Source: Theobroma cacao (Eukaryota; Streptophyta; Magnoliopsida; Malvales; Malvaceae). Taken from it: a DNA stretch of 64,000 nucleotides. The stretch lies in assembly GCF_000208745.1 (NCBI RefSeq), contig NC_030850.1, forward strand, positions 19,212,617 to 19,276,616, in the 5' to 3' direction. The notes below the pieces were generated by a model, which was not told the origin of the DNA, did no database searches, and saw nothing but the letters and a program-made list of their open reading frames with translations. The position numbers and the translations under genes are program-made. Positions within the stretch are counted from its first letter, which is position 1. Every line of letters begins with the position of its first letter. Positions 34,717-46,367 of the stretch are shown one piece after another.

Positions 34717-37613
34717 TGTAAAGCCCGACCTTATAAAATACTTGTCATGACATACATGTGATGGATAGCATGTTTGCATACTAGGAGAGTCCCAAAAAAT
34801 TTACAAAAGTTGGTATTGTACCTAGAGGTACAATAAAGTTGATTTAAGCCTCGAACTAGATCAAATAGAGATTTTAGGGTGAAATTGAAAATTTTATAAT
34901 CCAGGAATGATTTAAAATGGTGATTTGGGGTTCAAGGATCAATTTGGAGTCAAACTGAAAATTTCACTATCAAGGGGTAAAATGGTAATTTTGTCACTCG
35001 AGGACAAAATGGGAATTTTTTTAAAAGATTTTGATCACATTTGACTTATTGGAGTATGATTTGAGGTTGAGAAGTGAAAAAATTGTAATCTCAGTATTTT
35101 TCGGAGCATGGAGGTAAAATGGTAATTTTGCCACCCTAGTGGCAAAATTATAATTTTACACCACCAACACTTGTCATGCTCATAGAATTCATCCATTGAC
35201 TTTTTATGTTATGGATAAGTGAGAAAATATATGTGATGGAGATAAAAAGTTTAAAAATTTTAAAGTTTTAAAAATGAACCAATGGAAACATGCCATGTGT
35301 CAAGCTTAGAATATTTTATTATTTCCTTTAAAAAAAATCAGCCTATAAACCTCTCACTTCTCTCCAAATATTTGGCCAAGCAAGGAAAAGAGGGAAACAA
35401 AGAAAGAACAAACCCTAGGTGGAGAATTTCAAGAGAAAAAGTGTGAAAAATCAAGGAAAATAAGTGAAAAAGGTAGGATTTCTCAATTTAAACTTGAAAT
35501 CTATTTTCCTTAAGCATTTCTCCTTATTTTCCATGGTTAAATTTCATATTTTCATGGTGAATTCATGGCTGACCAAATGGGTATGGAGAGAGAATGATGT
35601 TGGATTGATTTGATTTCAAGTTATGTTGTGTTTTTAGTTAGTTTACCATGTCTGGAAGCAAAACAACAAGAAAAGAATTCATTTTTCCCATCACCCATCA
35701 ATGGCCGAACCTACCTTATATTGAGTGAGGATGAATTTGATTTTTTATTTTAAGAGAATTGGTTAGAAAATGATGAATTATGGTGTGGAAAAGTAGTAGG
35801 AAAAATCACGGTGTTAATGCACCATTATTGACCGAAAATTTTAAGAAGAAAAGTGAAGATGGTTTTGCCAAATTTTAGGTTATTTGACTTATGTTTGGTG
35901 AATTAAGGTATTAGAAAAGAAATGGAGTAATTTGGAGCTAAATTGGACACGTTGGCCAATATCGGGTTTAGATGGTTACCCGTGCATTTTGCATTCTATA
36001 TCATGCATTAGTAGTCTAAATTTGTTTAATTTTGATTCAGTATCAATGTAGTAAGTTTCTCGATTTTGTACTATGTCAAGGTGGTGAGTCCTCCGATCAA
36101 GGCAAGGAAATTACATCCGAAGACCAGTAGTCAGAGTACTTCAAAAATCTGCACTCTAGACATTGTGAGTAAACTTACTGTCATTTTAATTATCTAGGGT
36201 GGCTTTTAGATGATTTCATGAATTCTATGGAAAAATGGATTTAAAAAGGTAAATTTTCATGTTTTATGAATAAATGTGTTTCAATGAAATTAATTTATAA
36301 ATTGTTTTGAAATTAATAATGATTTTGAAAAATAGAGTACCCGGAGACTGCTATTTATTGCAATTTGATTGTTTAAATTGATTGGCTTATGATAAATCGG
36401 GCATGATTGGCTGGTTGGCAATTGTATTGAAATACAGATTGTTTGCTTGCCTTGAAAGGTTGTGAATTACAATAATTGCCATATCATGTTATTGAATTTT
36501 ATTGATTGGTGGGATAATTATTAGCTTACTATAGTAGGCAAGTTCCGTGGACCAACCTATGAGAAGGGCACGGTAACTCTGTTTATATGTGCTCACCTTG
36601 GTTGTAGAGGCACGTAGGGTAGCTCCTGAGGTGATATTTGAGTTCACTTCACGCCAAACCACCTCGTGATGGTGAACTCAGCCAACGCCAAGGAACGGTT
36701 GTGATGTCCAACCAAAAATGTGTTTTATGTAAAATGTGAATTTTTAACAGCCTTGGTGGTCTCGGTAGGATGCCTCGGCCAAGGTGTCCCCGAGAATGGA
36801 TTTATGGCACAAGCCTAGTTTTTATGAGATTCATAAGCCTCGTTACGCATTTTGAATGAAATGTGTTCTAATGCTGTGACCCAGTTTACGATGATTTCTT
36901 TTATCGTCTCCATGTACTCAACTCTAGATGTTTATGATGATGTCTGTTTACTCATTGGGATTTTATAATCTCACCACCCTCATTTCCACACATTTCAAGC
37001 TCAGTATAAGTTGTAGATAGCTAATATCGTCGAAGGCTACAGTCAGCTTTACTTCCTCAAAAACTGTAGGTTTGCAGGCTTCGTTCATTTTTGTCATTTG
37101 GGGATCCACATGTCACTATAAATTAAATTTCATACTCTAGTTATCTGTACTACTGTATGTAGGAATTTATTTTGCTTTTACACTGTAAAAATTATTTACG
37201 CAGTGTTCTAAAAATATTGTTTTATAAGAAAATAGAATATTTTGTTTAATATTTTTATTTTATTCTAACAGTCATAATTTCACTTTAAACGAATGTTTTA
37301 GACATCTAAATTTATTTTTGATTTTGAAATATGTGTTATGCACTTATACACTACATTATTAGCTAGTATCGAAATTTTTAGGAAAAAATGACCGAAATAC
37401 CCCTGTGAGACGAAAATTATTTTTTTATTGTTTTAAGTTGGAAATAGTTCAAAATCTTTTAGAACGTGATATTTGGTAACGATTACTCACACGGGAAAAT
37501 GAGAAACTGATATTAAAGCCTTGCGGGGTTCCGGTTGGCATTCCGGGTAATGAGTGTCCATCGGGACACCGAGGCAGTTGTCACGGGCTCGAAGGGAGTA
37601 CTGGGTCGTGACA
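34717..37613 (+). mobile_element. Family A solo LTR inside the Sirevirus 5' LTR
   Basis: TGTAAAGCCCGACC...GGGTCGTGACA, 2897 bp, flanked by GAACC. It carries donor-like AAG|GTAGGA at 35473, 'caaggtggtgag' at 36078, donor-like GTGAGTAAAC at 36165, the 'cttcacgccaaacc' block at 36648, 'gtttactcattgggatt' at 36945 and TTTCAAG at 36999. No genes. It is the innermost insertion of a five-level nest and is therefore the youngest event there. Confidence 0.92.
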
Positions 37614-37747
37614 GAACCACTCTAAATTTCTGCGCATTGTCTACTCTGTTGTTATTTTCATTGCTTTTCAAATTAGTTCCTCATCTTGTCAAGAGCCAAA
37701 AAGTGCTATTCACTCCCCCTCTAGCACATTTACTTGGGACCAACAAG

Positions 37748-37760
37748 TGGTATCATAGCC
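37748..37760 (+). promoter_or_regulatory. Sirevirus primer binding site
   Basis: TGGTATCATAGCC, two bases after the LTR end, one mismatch from the complement of the initiator-Met tRNA 3' end. Usual for Copia elements. Confidence 0.82.
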
Positions 37761-37802
37761 TCACCCCTGTTATTAAGGTCTAACACCCTTGGAAAGATCC
37801 AA

Positions 37803-38848
37803 ATGGGTCTTCAAAAATCTATAGTTGTTGAGGGATAGTCCACAAATAGACCACCTCTGTTTAATGGCTTAAATTACCCATATTGGAGTACAAGGATGTC
37901 AATATACATTAGAGCTATAGATTATGAGATGTGGGATGTCATAACCGATGGTCCCTTCATTCCTTCAACATTAGATGTTTTAACCAATGAGCTAATTTCT
38001 AAGCCAAGGTTCGAGTGGACAGAAGCTGAAATAAGGAGAGTACAAATCAACTCTAAGGCCATGCATTCTCTCATTTATGCACTTGATTTTAAAGAATATG
38101 ATAAAGTGTCCATGTGCAAAAGTGCCAAGAAAATTTGGCAAAAATTAAAAGAGTTATATGGAAAAACAAAGATGCAAAAGGAAGAAAAGCCAAAGAAAAA
38201 CAGAAAATCAAAGAAGTCAATGGTGGCTGCAACATGGTCAAACAATGATACTTCAAGCTCAAATGTTGAAGAAGAAAAGTTGAAGAACGAGCAAATTTAT
38301 GTCTAATGGCCAGAGAAGATGAATTTGAGGTATCTTCATCTCCTTGTGATATTTCAATTGATGATCTTCAAGAAGACTATGAATGTCTCTATGATGAGTT
38401 TGAAAAACTTGCATCAAAATATAAAACTTTGAAAAGAAAAACTGCATCTCTTGAGATTGATTTGCAAAAGATAAGACATGATTTCAACTCTGTTTTTGAG
38501 TAAGGAAATTTTTTGCAAATTGAACTGAAACATTCAAAAACAGATTTTGAAGTTTTAAAATTAGAGCTGGACAATAAATCTAAAGCTTTGCAAAAAACAC
38601 TTGATGAAAACACAACTCTTAAAAGGTTGAAAAATGAAACTTCGAGCAGAATTGCATACTACAAGAGAAATTCTGTTAAGGCAACATCTAGGTGTTATAT
38701 TTGTGATAAAATTGGTTACTTATCCTATGATTTCTATAGAAAAAGAAATGTGTAGAAAACAAAAATGATTTGGGTTCCAAAAGGATCCTATGTTGCAACT
38801 AAACTTCAAGGACCCATCAAGGTATGGGTACCTATTAAGAGAAATTGA
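37803..38848 (+). pseudogene. Sirevirus gag, deleted and broken
   Basis: The ATG at 37803 follows the primer site by 42 bp. The N-terminus reads FNGLNYPYWSTRMSIYIRAI and YEMWDVITDGPFIPS, the normal start of these gag proteins. After ELYGKTK the sequence jumps to a Lys-rich stretch, so the middle of the capsid region is deleted. A Glu/Lys-rich coiled-coil segment follows at 38306-38640. The zinc knuckle at about 38693 reads CYICDKIGYLSYDFY: the expected His is Tyr and the last Cys is Phe. Stops occur near 37834, 38304, 38502 and 38753. Inactive. Confidence 0.87.
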
Positions 38849-38865
38849 GAATTTGTTTTGTAGGT

Positions 38866-39000
38866 CGAGCTGCACATAAAAGAGACATGTTCAAGAGCTC
38901 AACTCAAGAAGAAGCAGCCTTGGTATATGGACAGTGGCTGCTCAAGGCACATGACAGGAGATGAATGCTATTTGCTAAGCAGGACAAAAGAAAGGGAAGA
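38866..39000 (+). pseudogene. Sirevirus aspartic protease, remnant
   Basis: PWYMDSGCSRHMTGDECYLL around 38919-38975 is the protease active site; the catalytic DSG is intact. A frameshift right after CYLL moves the rest of the domain (VSFGDDSKGRIHGIGTVGK) into the frame that opens at 38965. Upstream codons contain a stop at about 38862. Confidence 0.82.
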
Positions 39001-40366
39001 ACCGTATCCTTTGGTGATGATTCAAAAGGTAGAATCCATGGTATAGGAACGGTTGGTAAGAACTCCCAAACTCAAATCAGTCATGTGTTATTGATTAAAG
39101 GCTTGAAACATAATTTATTGAGCATTAGTCAATTGTGTGATAAAGGATTTAAAGTATGCTTTGATTCAAATAAGTGTGAAGTGATAGATATAAGCACTAA
39201 TAAAGTCTCATTTATAGAAAGAAGATTAAAGAATATGTATGTTGTATTTCTTGAAGATCTTGAACTGAATTGTGAAATGTGTTTAGTAGCAAATGCTGAA
39301 AATGATAGATGGTTGTGGCATAAGAGACTAAGACATGTGAGCATGCATACTATGTCAAAATTAATTAAGAAAAATCTAGTTGTTGGACTGCCAGATATAA
39401 AATTTGAAAATGATAAAATATGTGATGCTTGCCAACTATGAAAACAAGTTAGAACATCCTTTAAGACTAAGAAGATTGTGTCAACAACTAGACCTCTTGA
39501 ATTGCTGCACATTGATCTATTTGGTCCAATAAGTATAACTAGTCTAGGAGAAAAATCTTATGGCTTTGTAATAGTTGATGACTACTCTAGGTACACTTGG
39601 GTTTATTTCCTTGCTCATAAGAATGATCCTTACCAACATTCATAAGTCATTGTAGGAAGGTTGAAAATGAAAAAGGATTAGCTATAGTTAGTATTAGGAG
39701 TGATCATGGAGGTGAGTTTGAATGAGATGAATTTGAGAATTTTTGTAACGAAAAAGGGTTGGATCATAATTTTTCTGCACCTAGAACACCCCAGCAAAAT
39801 GGAGTTGCAGAGAGGAAAAATTGAACCTTGTAAGAAATGGCTAGAACTATGCTATGTGAGAATAACCTACCAAAATATTTTTGGGCTGAGGCAGTGAACA
39901 CAGCAGCATATATACTTAATAGAGTCTCAATTAAAGCCATGATATCAAAGACTCCATATGAACTTTACAAGGGTAGGAAACCAAATATTTCACACCTTAG
40001 GAATTTTGGTTGTAAAAGTTTTGTGTTAAATAATGGAAAACAGTCCTTAGGTAAGTTTGATGCAAAGAGTGATGAGGCAATATTTTTAGGATATGCATTA
40101 AACTCAAAGGTTTATAGAGTTTTCAACAAAAGAACTTTAATTGTTGAAGAATCAATCCATGTAGTTTTTGATGAGTCTAATGCTTTACAAAAGGAAATTC
40201 ATGCCGCTGATGATGATGTAGAGATCCTAGAAAAGCAAATGAAAGAAATTAGCTTAGAGAACAATATGAATAATGAAGAAAGCTCACCTAGAAGAGAAAA
40301 TGAAACTCCACCTCTAGAAAATTTGCAAAAAACAGAAATTCAGCATAGTGATCTTTCAAGGAATTA
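39001..40366 (+). pseudogene. Sirevirus integrase, broken
   Basis: The zinc-binding HHCC domain is recognisable at 39300-39440 (WLWHKRLRHVSMHTMSKL ... CDACQL), with a stop at 39439 where usually a Gly/Lys follows. The core has LHIDLFGPI at 39508 (first Asp) and IVDDYSRYTWVYFL. The second Asp region (SDHGGEFE, about 39702) is in another frame with a stop, and PQQNGVAERKN with the Glu is near 39795, also shifted. The C-terminal part from 39837 (PKYFWAEAVNTAAYILNR, PYELYKGRKPN, FLGYALNSKVYRVFN) is open for 176 codons. Confidence 0.87.
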
Positions 40367-41081
40367 GAGATAAGAAAAAGACCATCCACAAAAACAAATC
40401 AAAGGTGACATTTCTCAAGGTGTTAAAACTAGGAGAGCAATAAGAGAGACTTGTTAGTTTTCAGCTTTCATATCTCAAATTGAGCCTAAAACATTTGAGG
40501 ATGCAGAAAAAGAGGAAAGCTGGATATTGGCCATGCAAGAGGAACTTGATCAATTAAAAAGAAACCATGTATGGTCATTAGTCTCTCGGCCTTTAAACCA
40601 CCCTATTGTTGGAACAAAATGGGTGTTTAGAAATAATGTAGATGAGCAAGGAAATGTAGTTAGAAATAAAGCTAGCTTAGTAGCCCAAGGATACAACCAA
40701 GAGGAAGGAATTGACTATGATGAAACCTTTGCTACGGTTGCCAGGACTGAAGCCATAAGGTTGTTGCTTGCTTTTGCATGCTTTATGAATTTTAAATTGT
40801 ACCAAAGGATACAACCTCCTGGTTTTGAAGACTTTGAAAAATTAGATCATGTGTTCAAACTCCATAAAGCCTTGTATGGATTGAAACAAGCTCTTAGAGC
40901 TTGGTATGAGAGGCTTTCAAAATTTCTAATTGAAAAAGGCTATGTTAGAGGCAGCATTGATACAACATTGTTTATCAAAAGATACTTAAATGATTTAATA
41001 GTTGTCCAAATTTATGTGGATGATATTATTTTTAGTGCAACTAATGAGGCTTTATGTAAGAAATTTGTTGAAGAAATGTAG
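40367..41081 (+). pseudogene. Sirevirus reverse transcriptase with a catalytic-site deletion
   Basis: Open from 40527 for 184 codons: NHPIVGTKWVFRNNVDEQG, GYNQEEGIDYDETFATVAR, LHKALYGLKQALRAWYERL and QIYVDDIIFSATNEAL, so the YVDD box (41012-41023) is intact. At 40806, however, FKLYQ is followed directly by RIQPPGFE. The usual intervening stretch of about 16 residues, which carries the first catalytic Asp of the palm (DVKSAFLNG in relatives), is missing in frame. The enzyme therefore cannot work although the frame is open. A stop at 41079 separates it from RNase H. Confidence 0.88.
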
Positions 41082-41964
41082 GGTGAATTTGAGATGAGCA
41101 TGATGGGAGAGTTGAAATTCTTTCTTGGATTTCAAATTAAACAAAGTGATAAAGGAATCTTCATCAACCAAGAAAGATACATTAAAGACATGCTCAAAAG
41201 ATTTGATATGCTGAAGCTGAAATCAATCTGCACACCAATAAGTCCATCCACCAGACTTGATGTTGATGAAAAAGCAAAGGATGTTGACCAAAAGCTCTAT
41301 AGAGGTATGATTGGATCACTACTTTATTTAACAACCAGCAGGCTTGACATTCAATTCAGTGTATATCTATGTGCTGGTTTTCAATCTCAACCAAAGGAAT
41401 CCCACCTGACTGCCGTTAAAAGAATTTTTAGATACCTCATAGACACACAAACCTTAGGTATATGGTATCCTAAAGAATCATCTTTCAGTTTAGTAGGATA
41501 TTCAGATGAAGATTTTGCTGGCAACAAAACGAATAGGAAGAGTACTAGTGGAACCTACCAGTTCTTAGGTAGCATGATAATGTCATGGTCAAGCAAAAAA
41601 ACAAAATTCAGTAGCTTTATCCACAGCTGAAGCAGAATATGTTTCTCTAGGCAGCTGCTGTGCATAAATTTTGTGGATTAAACAATAATTAAAGGACTAT
41701 GGAGTAACAATGCATAATATACCAATATACTATGATAACATTAGTGCAATCAACATCTCAAGAAATCTTGTACAGCATTCTAGAACTAAGCATATTGAAA
41801 TTAGGCACCACTTTGTTAGAGATCATGTAATGAAAGGTGATATTAAAATTGAATTTGTCAATACTTTACATCAACTAGCTGATATATTCACAAAACCCCT
41901 AAATGAGGAAAGATTTTGTGAGATTAGGAGAAATTTAGGGATGGTTAGTGTGCAGGAGATTTAG
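41082..41964 (+). pseudogene. Sirevirus RNase H and RT C-terminus, frameshifted
   Basis: 41094-41630 reads GELKFFLGFQIKQ, QERYIKDMLKRFDM, MIGSLLYLTTSRLDIQFSV and SLVGYSDEDFAGNKTNRKST. An extra base in an A run near 41600 shifts the frame, and ALSTAEAEYVSLG with the catalytic Glu follows out of frame with a stop at about 41665. 41710-41964 completes the domain: YYDNISAINISRNLVQHSRT, KHIEIRHHFVRDHV and HQLADIFTKPL. This is the end of the pol polyprotein. Confidence 0.87.
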
Positions 41965-42334
41965 GAAAAATTCTGAAATTTTCTCAAAAGACAGTAGGCA
42001 CTTAGTCGACTAAGAGCATTATGTCTCATTAAATAATAAGACTCAGTTCAGTTAAAGGCAGGAGGAATAAAATAATGAAAAGAAAATGTCTACCGGGAAA
42101 TAAAACAGAGGAGAAAATCGCCCAAATCAAAAATAAAAATTAAGAGGCAATTTTTGAATTTTGAAAGGGGAGTCACCAATTATCCTTAAAGAAGGGAAGT
42201 TGGACAGTTTTTTTTAATTAAATTGCTCTCAACCTATTTTCTCTACATTTTCTCTCTGCTAAAATCGACACCTGAAATTGAAACCTTCACCTCTCAACCA
42301 TTCAAAACCCTGTGTTGAAAATCTTCCAAACCAA
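41965..42334 (+). other. Spacer between pol and extra ORF, with a perfect palindrome
   Basis: No coding motif. CTTAGTCGACTAAG at 42001-42014 is a perfect 14-bp palindrome identical to those in the LTR of the same element. Confidence 0.6.
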
Positions 42335-43826
42335 ATGGCGAAATCAGCACAATCTCAAGAACTTCTGGAGAAGAAGAAAGGCAAACGGCCATTGGAAGAA
42401 AGCATGCAAGCAGAAATATAGAAGGAAAAGAAAAAGATTATGTTGGCATCTATGAGTGAAAAATCTGGAAAATCGTAGAAATAAAAGAGCCACAAATATG
42501 AAAAGAAGAAAAACAAGGGCAAATCGCTCAAGAAAGGTACTACTTCATCTTCTAAATTTAGAAATAAAGTACATGAAGAGAGATTTAGAAAAATAGAGAA
42601 TGCACCTATCACTTGTGGAAAATACATTGACTGGGAAAGCTTTAATGAAATGCCTGAAATCCTAACAAGTTTATCAGATTATTTTGAAGAGTTAAAATTG
42701 AAGGAGTTCAGCACATTTAAAAACTGATCATACAATGCTAGTTTAGTTAAAGAATTCCATTCGAGTATAGTTGTTCACAAGGATGAAGTTGAAGATCCTG
42801 ATGATTATTCTGTTGAGGATGGCCTGAATGTATTTTTAAATGGAAAGGAATTATGACTGCTGCTGATTTGGGTAGTTTGCTTAAAATTGAAAGTGAAGAG
42901 GGTGAGTTTGAGTTTCTAGAAAACTATGATCCCTCATCCTTATGGGAAGTGATTACAGGAAAGAAATAGAAATATTCTTCTAAGAGTAATGCTGGTTTGA
43001 TCACTAGTCCACAAATTAGAATATTGCATTACTTTATTACTGCTAATGTTCATGGAAGAGGAAGAAGTTTTAGCTATGTTAGTCTTCAGAATCTATGGCT
43101 AATGGAACATGCCTTCAATGGTAGTCCACTGAACCTAGGAAGATTTATGATTGAGAGAATGAAATGAGCCTATCGACTAGAAAAGATTAATTTGTCGTAT
43201 GGGAATATCATTACTGCACTGGTCCAGAAAAAGGAAATTTGGAGTTCAAGGTATGCATTGGATTAGGTAAAGAGCAGGGATCAACCTATCTACCTTGGGA
43301 GTTTACCTAAGATGGGATACAAACTTGAAGGAGAAAAATATGTTAAAACTCCCAAAGTCACTATTGAAGGAGAGACTTATCTCCCTGCTCAACCAGAAGC
43401 AACCCCTTCCCCATTCTCAAATGAGATGCTCCAAAATCTGCTGATGTGAATGGATGGAAAGCTCACTGATCAGGGAGCAAGAATTCAGAAAATTAAAGAG
43501 AGGTTAACAGAAATGGAAGCAAAATAAAAGGAAAAGCAAAGACCACTACTGCTCTTCAAGTCAAAACCAAACCACCAGGAAAAGGCATAAAGACAATGGC
43601 CACCAAATCAAAGTTCCTCAAGAGAAGAAAATCCTCTTGACTAGCTAAAAACGCCAAACCAGCACATATTTCTTCTCCTCATAATCCAGTTGAAGTCTTT
43701 GACAAATTCTCACCTGAACCTTCTCCTCAAAAATCACAACCTCAACCAGAAGCCTCTCTTCAACCCCTAAATGTGCAATATGGTACCGATGAGTCCTCTC
43801 CTTCATCATCCTCAAAAGATGATTAG
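42335..43826 (+). pseudogene. Extra (env-like position) ORF of the Sirevirus, broken
   Basis: The ATG at 42335 opens MAKSAQSQELLEKKKGKRPL, a basic start; later readable phrases are YNASLVKEFHSSIVV, DDYSVEDGLNVFLNG and RIQKIKERLTEMEAK, with many stops (about 42419, 42476, 42726, 42855). The 'LVKEF' region resembles the 'putative plant transposon protein' domain found after pol in some Sireviruses and Athila elements. I see no signal peptide or convincing membrane segment, so an envelope function is not supported. It ends in a coiled-coil-like Lys/Glu-rich tail. Confidence 0.65.
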
Positions 43827-43840
43827 GAGTTGATGATGAC

Positions 43841-43990
43841 AAAAAGGGGGAGAAGTATGGTAGGGACCTTAGGGGAGAAATTATGGAAATATTAAGGGAA
43901 AGATTAGGGGAAAATTTATGGAAAGATTAAGGGAAAGATTAGGGGAGATAGGAAGTAGAAATTATGGAAATATTAGGGGAGATAGGAAGT
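43841..43990 (+). repeat. First polypurine tract and tandem duplication
   Basis: AAAAAGGGGGAGAAG (43841-43855) right after the extra ORF, then three to four overlapping copies of an AG-rich unit built from 'gaaagattaggggaaaattt' and 'gataggaagtagaaa'. The stretch 43990-44510 beyond it is AT-rich non-coding sequence without features. Confidence 0.7.
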
Positions 43991-44519
43991 AGAAACTATC
44001 TATGGGTAGTTTTGGAACATTAACTGTTATTTTTTTGGTTATTTGCTATTTGTGCCCTATTGGCAATTGAACACTTGAATTTAACCTTGTTGTTTATGTT
44101 TTTGTGTGTAAAATGGGATGCTAATATGTTTATATTATTTGGTTGATGATGATTGAATATCTGATGTTGTTTTACTATCTATGGTATTTTGACTGCTATT
44201 GATAAAAATCTAGTGATGAACTGATATTGGGATAGTATGCTGATGACTGACTTTTATTATGACATTGTGAATGAATTGTGTTTATGAATACATATGGATG
44301 CTAAGTATATTATATCTGTTGAATGATGAATGGCATAGACAAAATCTGGTAACAATATATTGTTGACAAACACTTCTGAAATATTGATGATAATCTATCA
44401 ACATTCACCTGCTGTCACTTTATATTTCTGCATATATACATGCTCTGAATGTATAGTGTCATTTTCTATGTGAAATGAATAAAATTTGCTAGAATGAATA
44501 AGTAAAATAAGCACACACT

Positions 44520-44545
44520 AAGGGGGAGCACACACTTAGGGGGAG
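44520..44545 (+). promoter_or_regulatory. Two further polypurine tracts
   Basis: AAGGGGGAG (44520-44528) and TTAGGGGGAG (44536-44545), each preceded by CACACAC, about 90 bp before the 3' LTR. Repeated polypurine tracts are described for Sireviruses; one of them primes plus-strand synthesis. Confidence 0.75.
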
Positions 44546-44636
44546 TAATCCTCCATTTTTTGCAAAACTAAAAAGAATAAAAGGACACTGTGCTGTTAAT
44601 CAAGGAATGTTTTGTCATCAACAAAAAAAGGGTGAT

Positions 44637-45786
44637 TGTTGGCTCCGTTAGTTTTTGATGATAATAAAACATTCTCATTCATTGTGTCTAATATCTCTAC
44701 TTAAGTGTGCATGACAAAAATTGTATGCAAATAATAAATCAATTCGTCAAAAGTGTATATCAAAAATCACATGAATGAGGAAAAATGATTGATCAACAAA
44801 AAGGAAGGTCCTTAGTTGAATAATGAAGGGTATTGGTTGGCTAAAATTCAAATTGGAGAAATGGCGAGCTGAAGGATATTGAGAAACAGAACCGACTTAG
44901 TCGACCAAGAAATAAGTTAGTCGACTAAGTGTTCTCTGCCAGAAACTAAGACCAGAAGATAAAACCAACTTAATCGACTAAGAAGGAACTTAGTCGACTA
45001 AGAGCTCTTTGTCTGCAATTTGAACCTGAGCACTAGAAGATAGATTAATGGATAGAACCATCTCTCAATTGTTTCCAACAGCCATAAATTGTCAAATTAC
45101 CATCAAAGTTGTTTCTCTAAGTATAAAAGGGTCTTCCAACGGTTAGAAAACACATAGAGAGATTAGAAGGCTTCTAAGAACAAAAAGAGCTCAAAATAGC
45201 AAAAATTCTTTGCAATACTCTTAGCACTTCACTCCAATCTTTGTGTTTGAGATAGGCACTTCACTTGGTACCTTTCAGATCAAGCTAGTGATCATAGGTA
45301 CATTCTTATTTCTTTTCTTCTTGAATACTTAAAGTGAGCAAATCACTCTAAGGGGTTTATTCAAGATTGGGTTAGCTTGATTGAATGTATAGGTTCTAAC
45401 TTAGCCTAGAAAAATTAGTTGTTGGGTTTTGGTTGATCTTGTGAAAAACCATTGTTGTAGGTTGTGGTTGAGCCTTTGAAAAACCACTTTGGGTTTTAGT
45501 TGATCCCGGTAAAAACTATTGTAAAAGGTTTTTGGCTGAACCTGGTAAAAGCCATTGTAAAGCTTGGTGAAAGCTTGTGAATTTCACCATTTATAGTGGA
45601 TTAGTTGGAAAATCTTTAGTTGGATAATCAAGGTAGTGGATGTAGGTCTTGGACCGAACCACTCTAAATTTTTATGCATTGTCTACTCTATTTTTATTTT
45701 CATTGCTTTTCAAATTAGTTCCTCATCTTGCCAAGAGCCAAAAAGTGCTATTCACCCCCCTCTAGCACATTTACTTGGGACCAACC
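44637..45786 (+). repeat. Sirevirus 3' LTR
   Basis: TGTTGGCTCCG...GGGACCAACC, 1150 bp. It is collinear with the 5' LTR minus its insert. It is about 70 bp shorter, mainly because it has fewer units of the 'aaaaaccactttggg' repeat (45425-45560). By eye only a few percent of bases differ, mostly transitions. Confidence 0.9.
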
Positions 45787-45791
45787 TATGA

Positions 45792-45851
45792 TACTTACAC
45801 TTGCATGATAATTTTTTTTTTGAAAGGGCTTCCATGATAAATTTGACAACA
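45792..45851 (+). repeat. D4 LTR, last segment
   Basis: 'tacttacacttgcatgata' continues the D end block cut at 33626; it ends TTTGACAACA. The flank AAAAG resumes D3. Confidence 0.65.
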
Positions 45852-45856
45852 AAAAG

Positions 45857-46367
45857 CAGCCACCAAATGTACAAGAGAACGAGGGATATTTTGCAAGATT
45901 GAAGATTGAAGTCCTAACAATCTCTAGTTTTCTTCTTCCCCTTATCTTCTATGATTTTCTTGTAATGTTAATGATGGTGAAACTTACTTGGTTTATGTCT
46001 TCAGTATTTAGAATGAACTAATTTATTTCTATAAGATTGCAATTGAACTCAACATGTAAGTTGGATTTTTAATCTTTTCTCTTTCTTATGATTAATATTA
46101 ATTGAGTTGTTTATTTTAGTCTTGTGTTTAATCCATTTGATTAACTAATCACCAATTGGGTTGATTTGGTAAACTAAATAAACTTGGGAAAAGGAATTTA
46201 GTATTAACTATGGATGGAATAGCATGTGTTCAAATTCATTTAGTTAATTGAATGATTTGATTTATGTTTGAGATAGGAATATACTTACATGCCATATGTA
46301 ACCAATATAGAGTCCAAGCTTAATGAATCTTTCTTTAATCTAGTTCTTATAGGAATATAGTGACTTG
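45857..46367 (+). repeat. D3 LTR, middle segment
   Basis: Matches D1 from about 9900 ('ttgaagattgaagtc', 'gaactaatttatttctat', 'ggataggaatatacttacat'). It ends with ACTTG, the left target duplication of F. Confidence 0.72.

Larger units (their letters stand above)
33627..45786 (+). mobile_element. Sirevirus-like Ty1/Copia retrotransposon, complete in structure, inactive
   Basis: TGTTGG...CCAACA LTRs, target duplication TATGA (33622-33626, 45787-45791), initiator-Met-type primer site, gag, protease, integrase, RT and RNase H in Copia order, then an extra 1.5 kb ORF and several GGGGGAG tracts before the 3' LTR. The extra ORF and multiple polypurine tracts are known Sirevirus features. The 5' LTR is split by a family A solo LTR. 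All genes are broken. The 3' LTR's last base is C instead of A. Confidence 0.9.

Noticed and set aside
39129..39512. Minus-strand 127-codon frame
   Set aside because: It lies opposite the clearly recognisable Sirevirus integrase zinc domain.
42335..43826. Retroviral-type envelope gene
   Set aside because: The position fits, but no signal peptide, cleavage site or membrane anchor can be read and the frame has many stops; only 'extra ORF' is justified.
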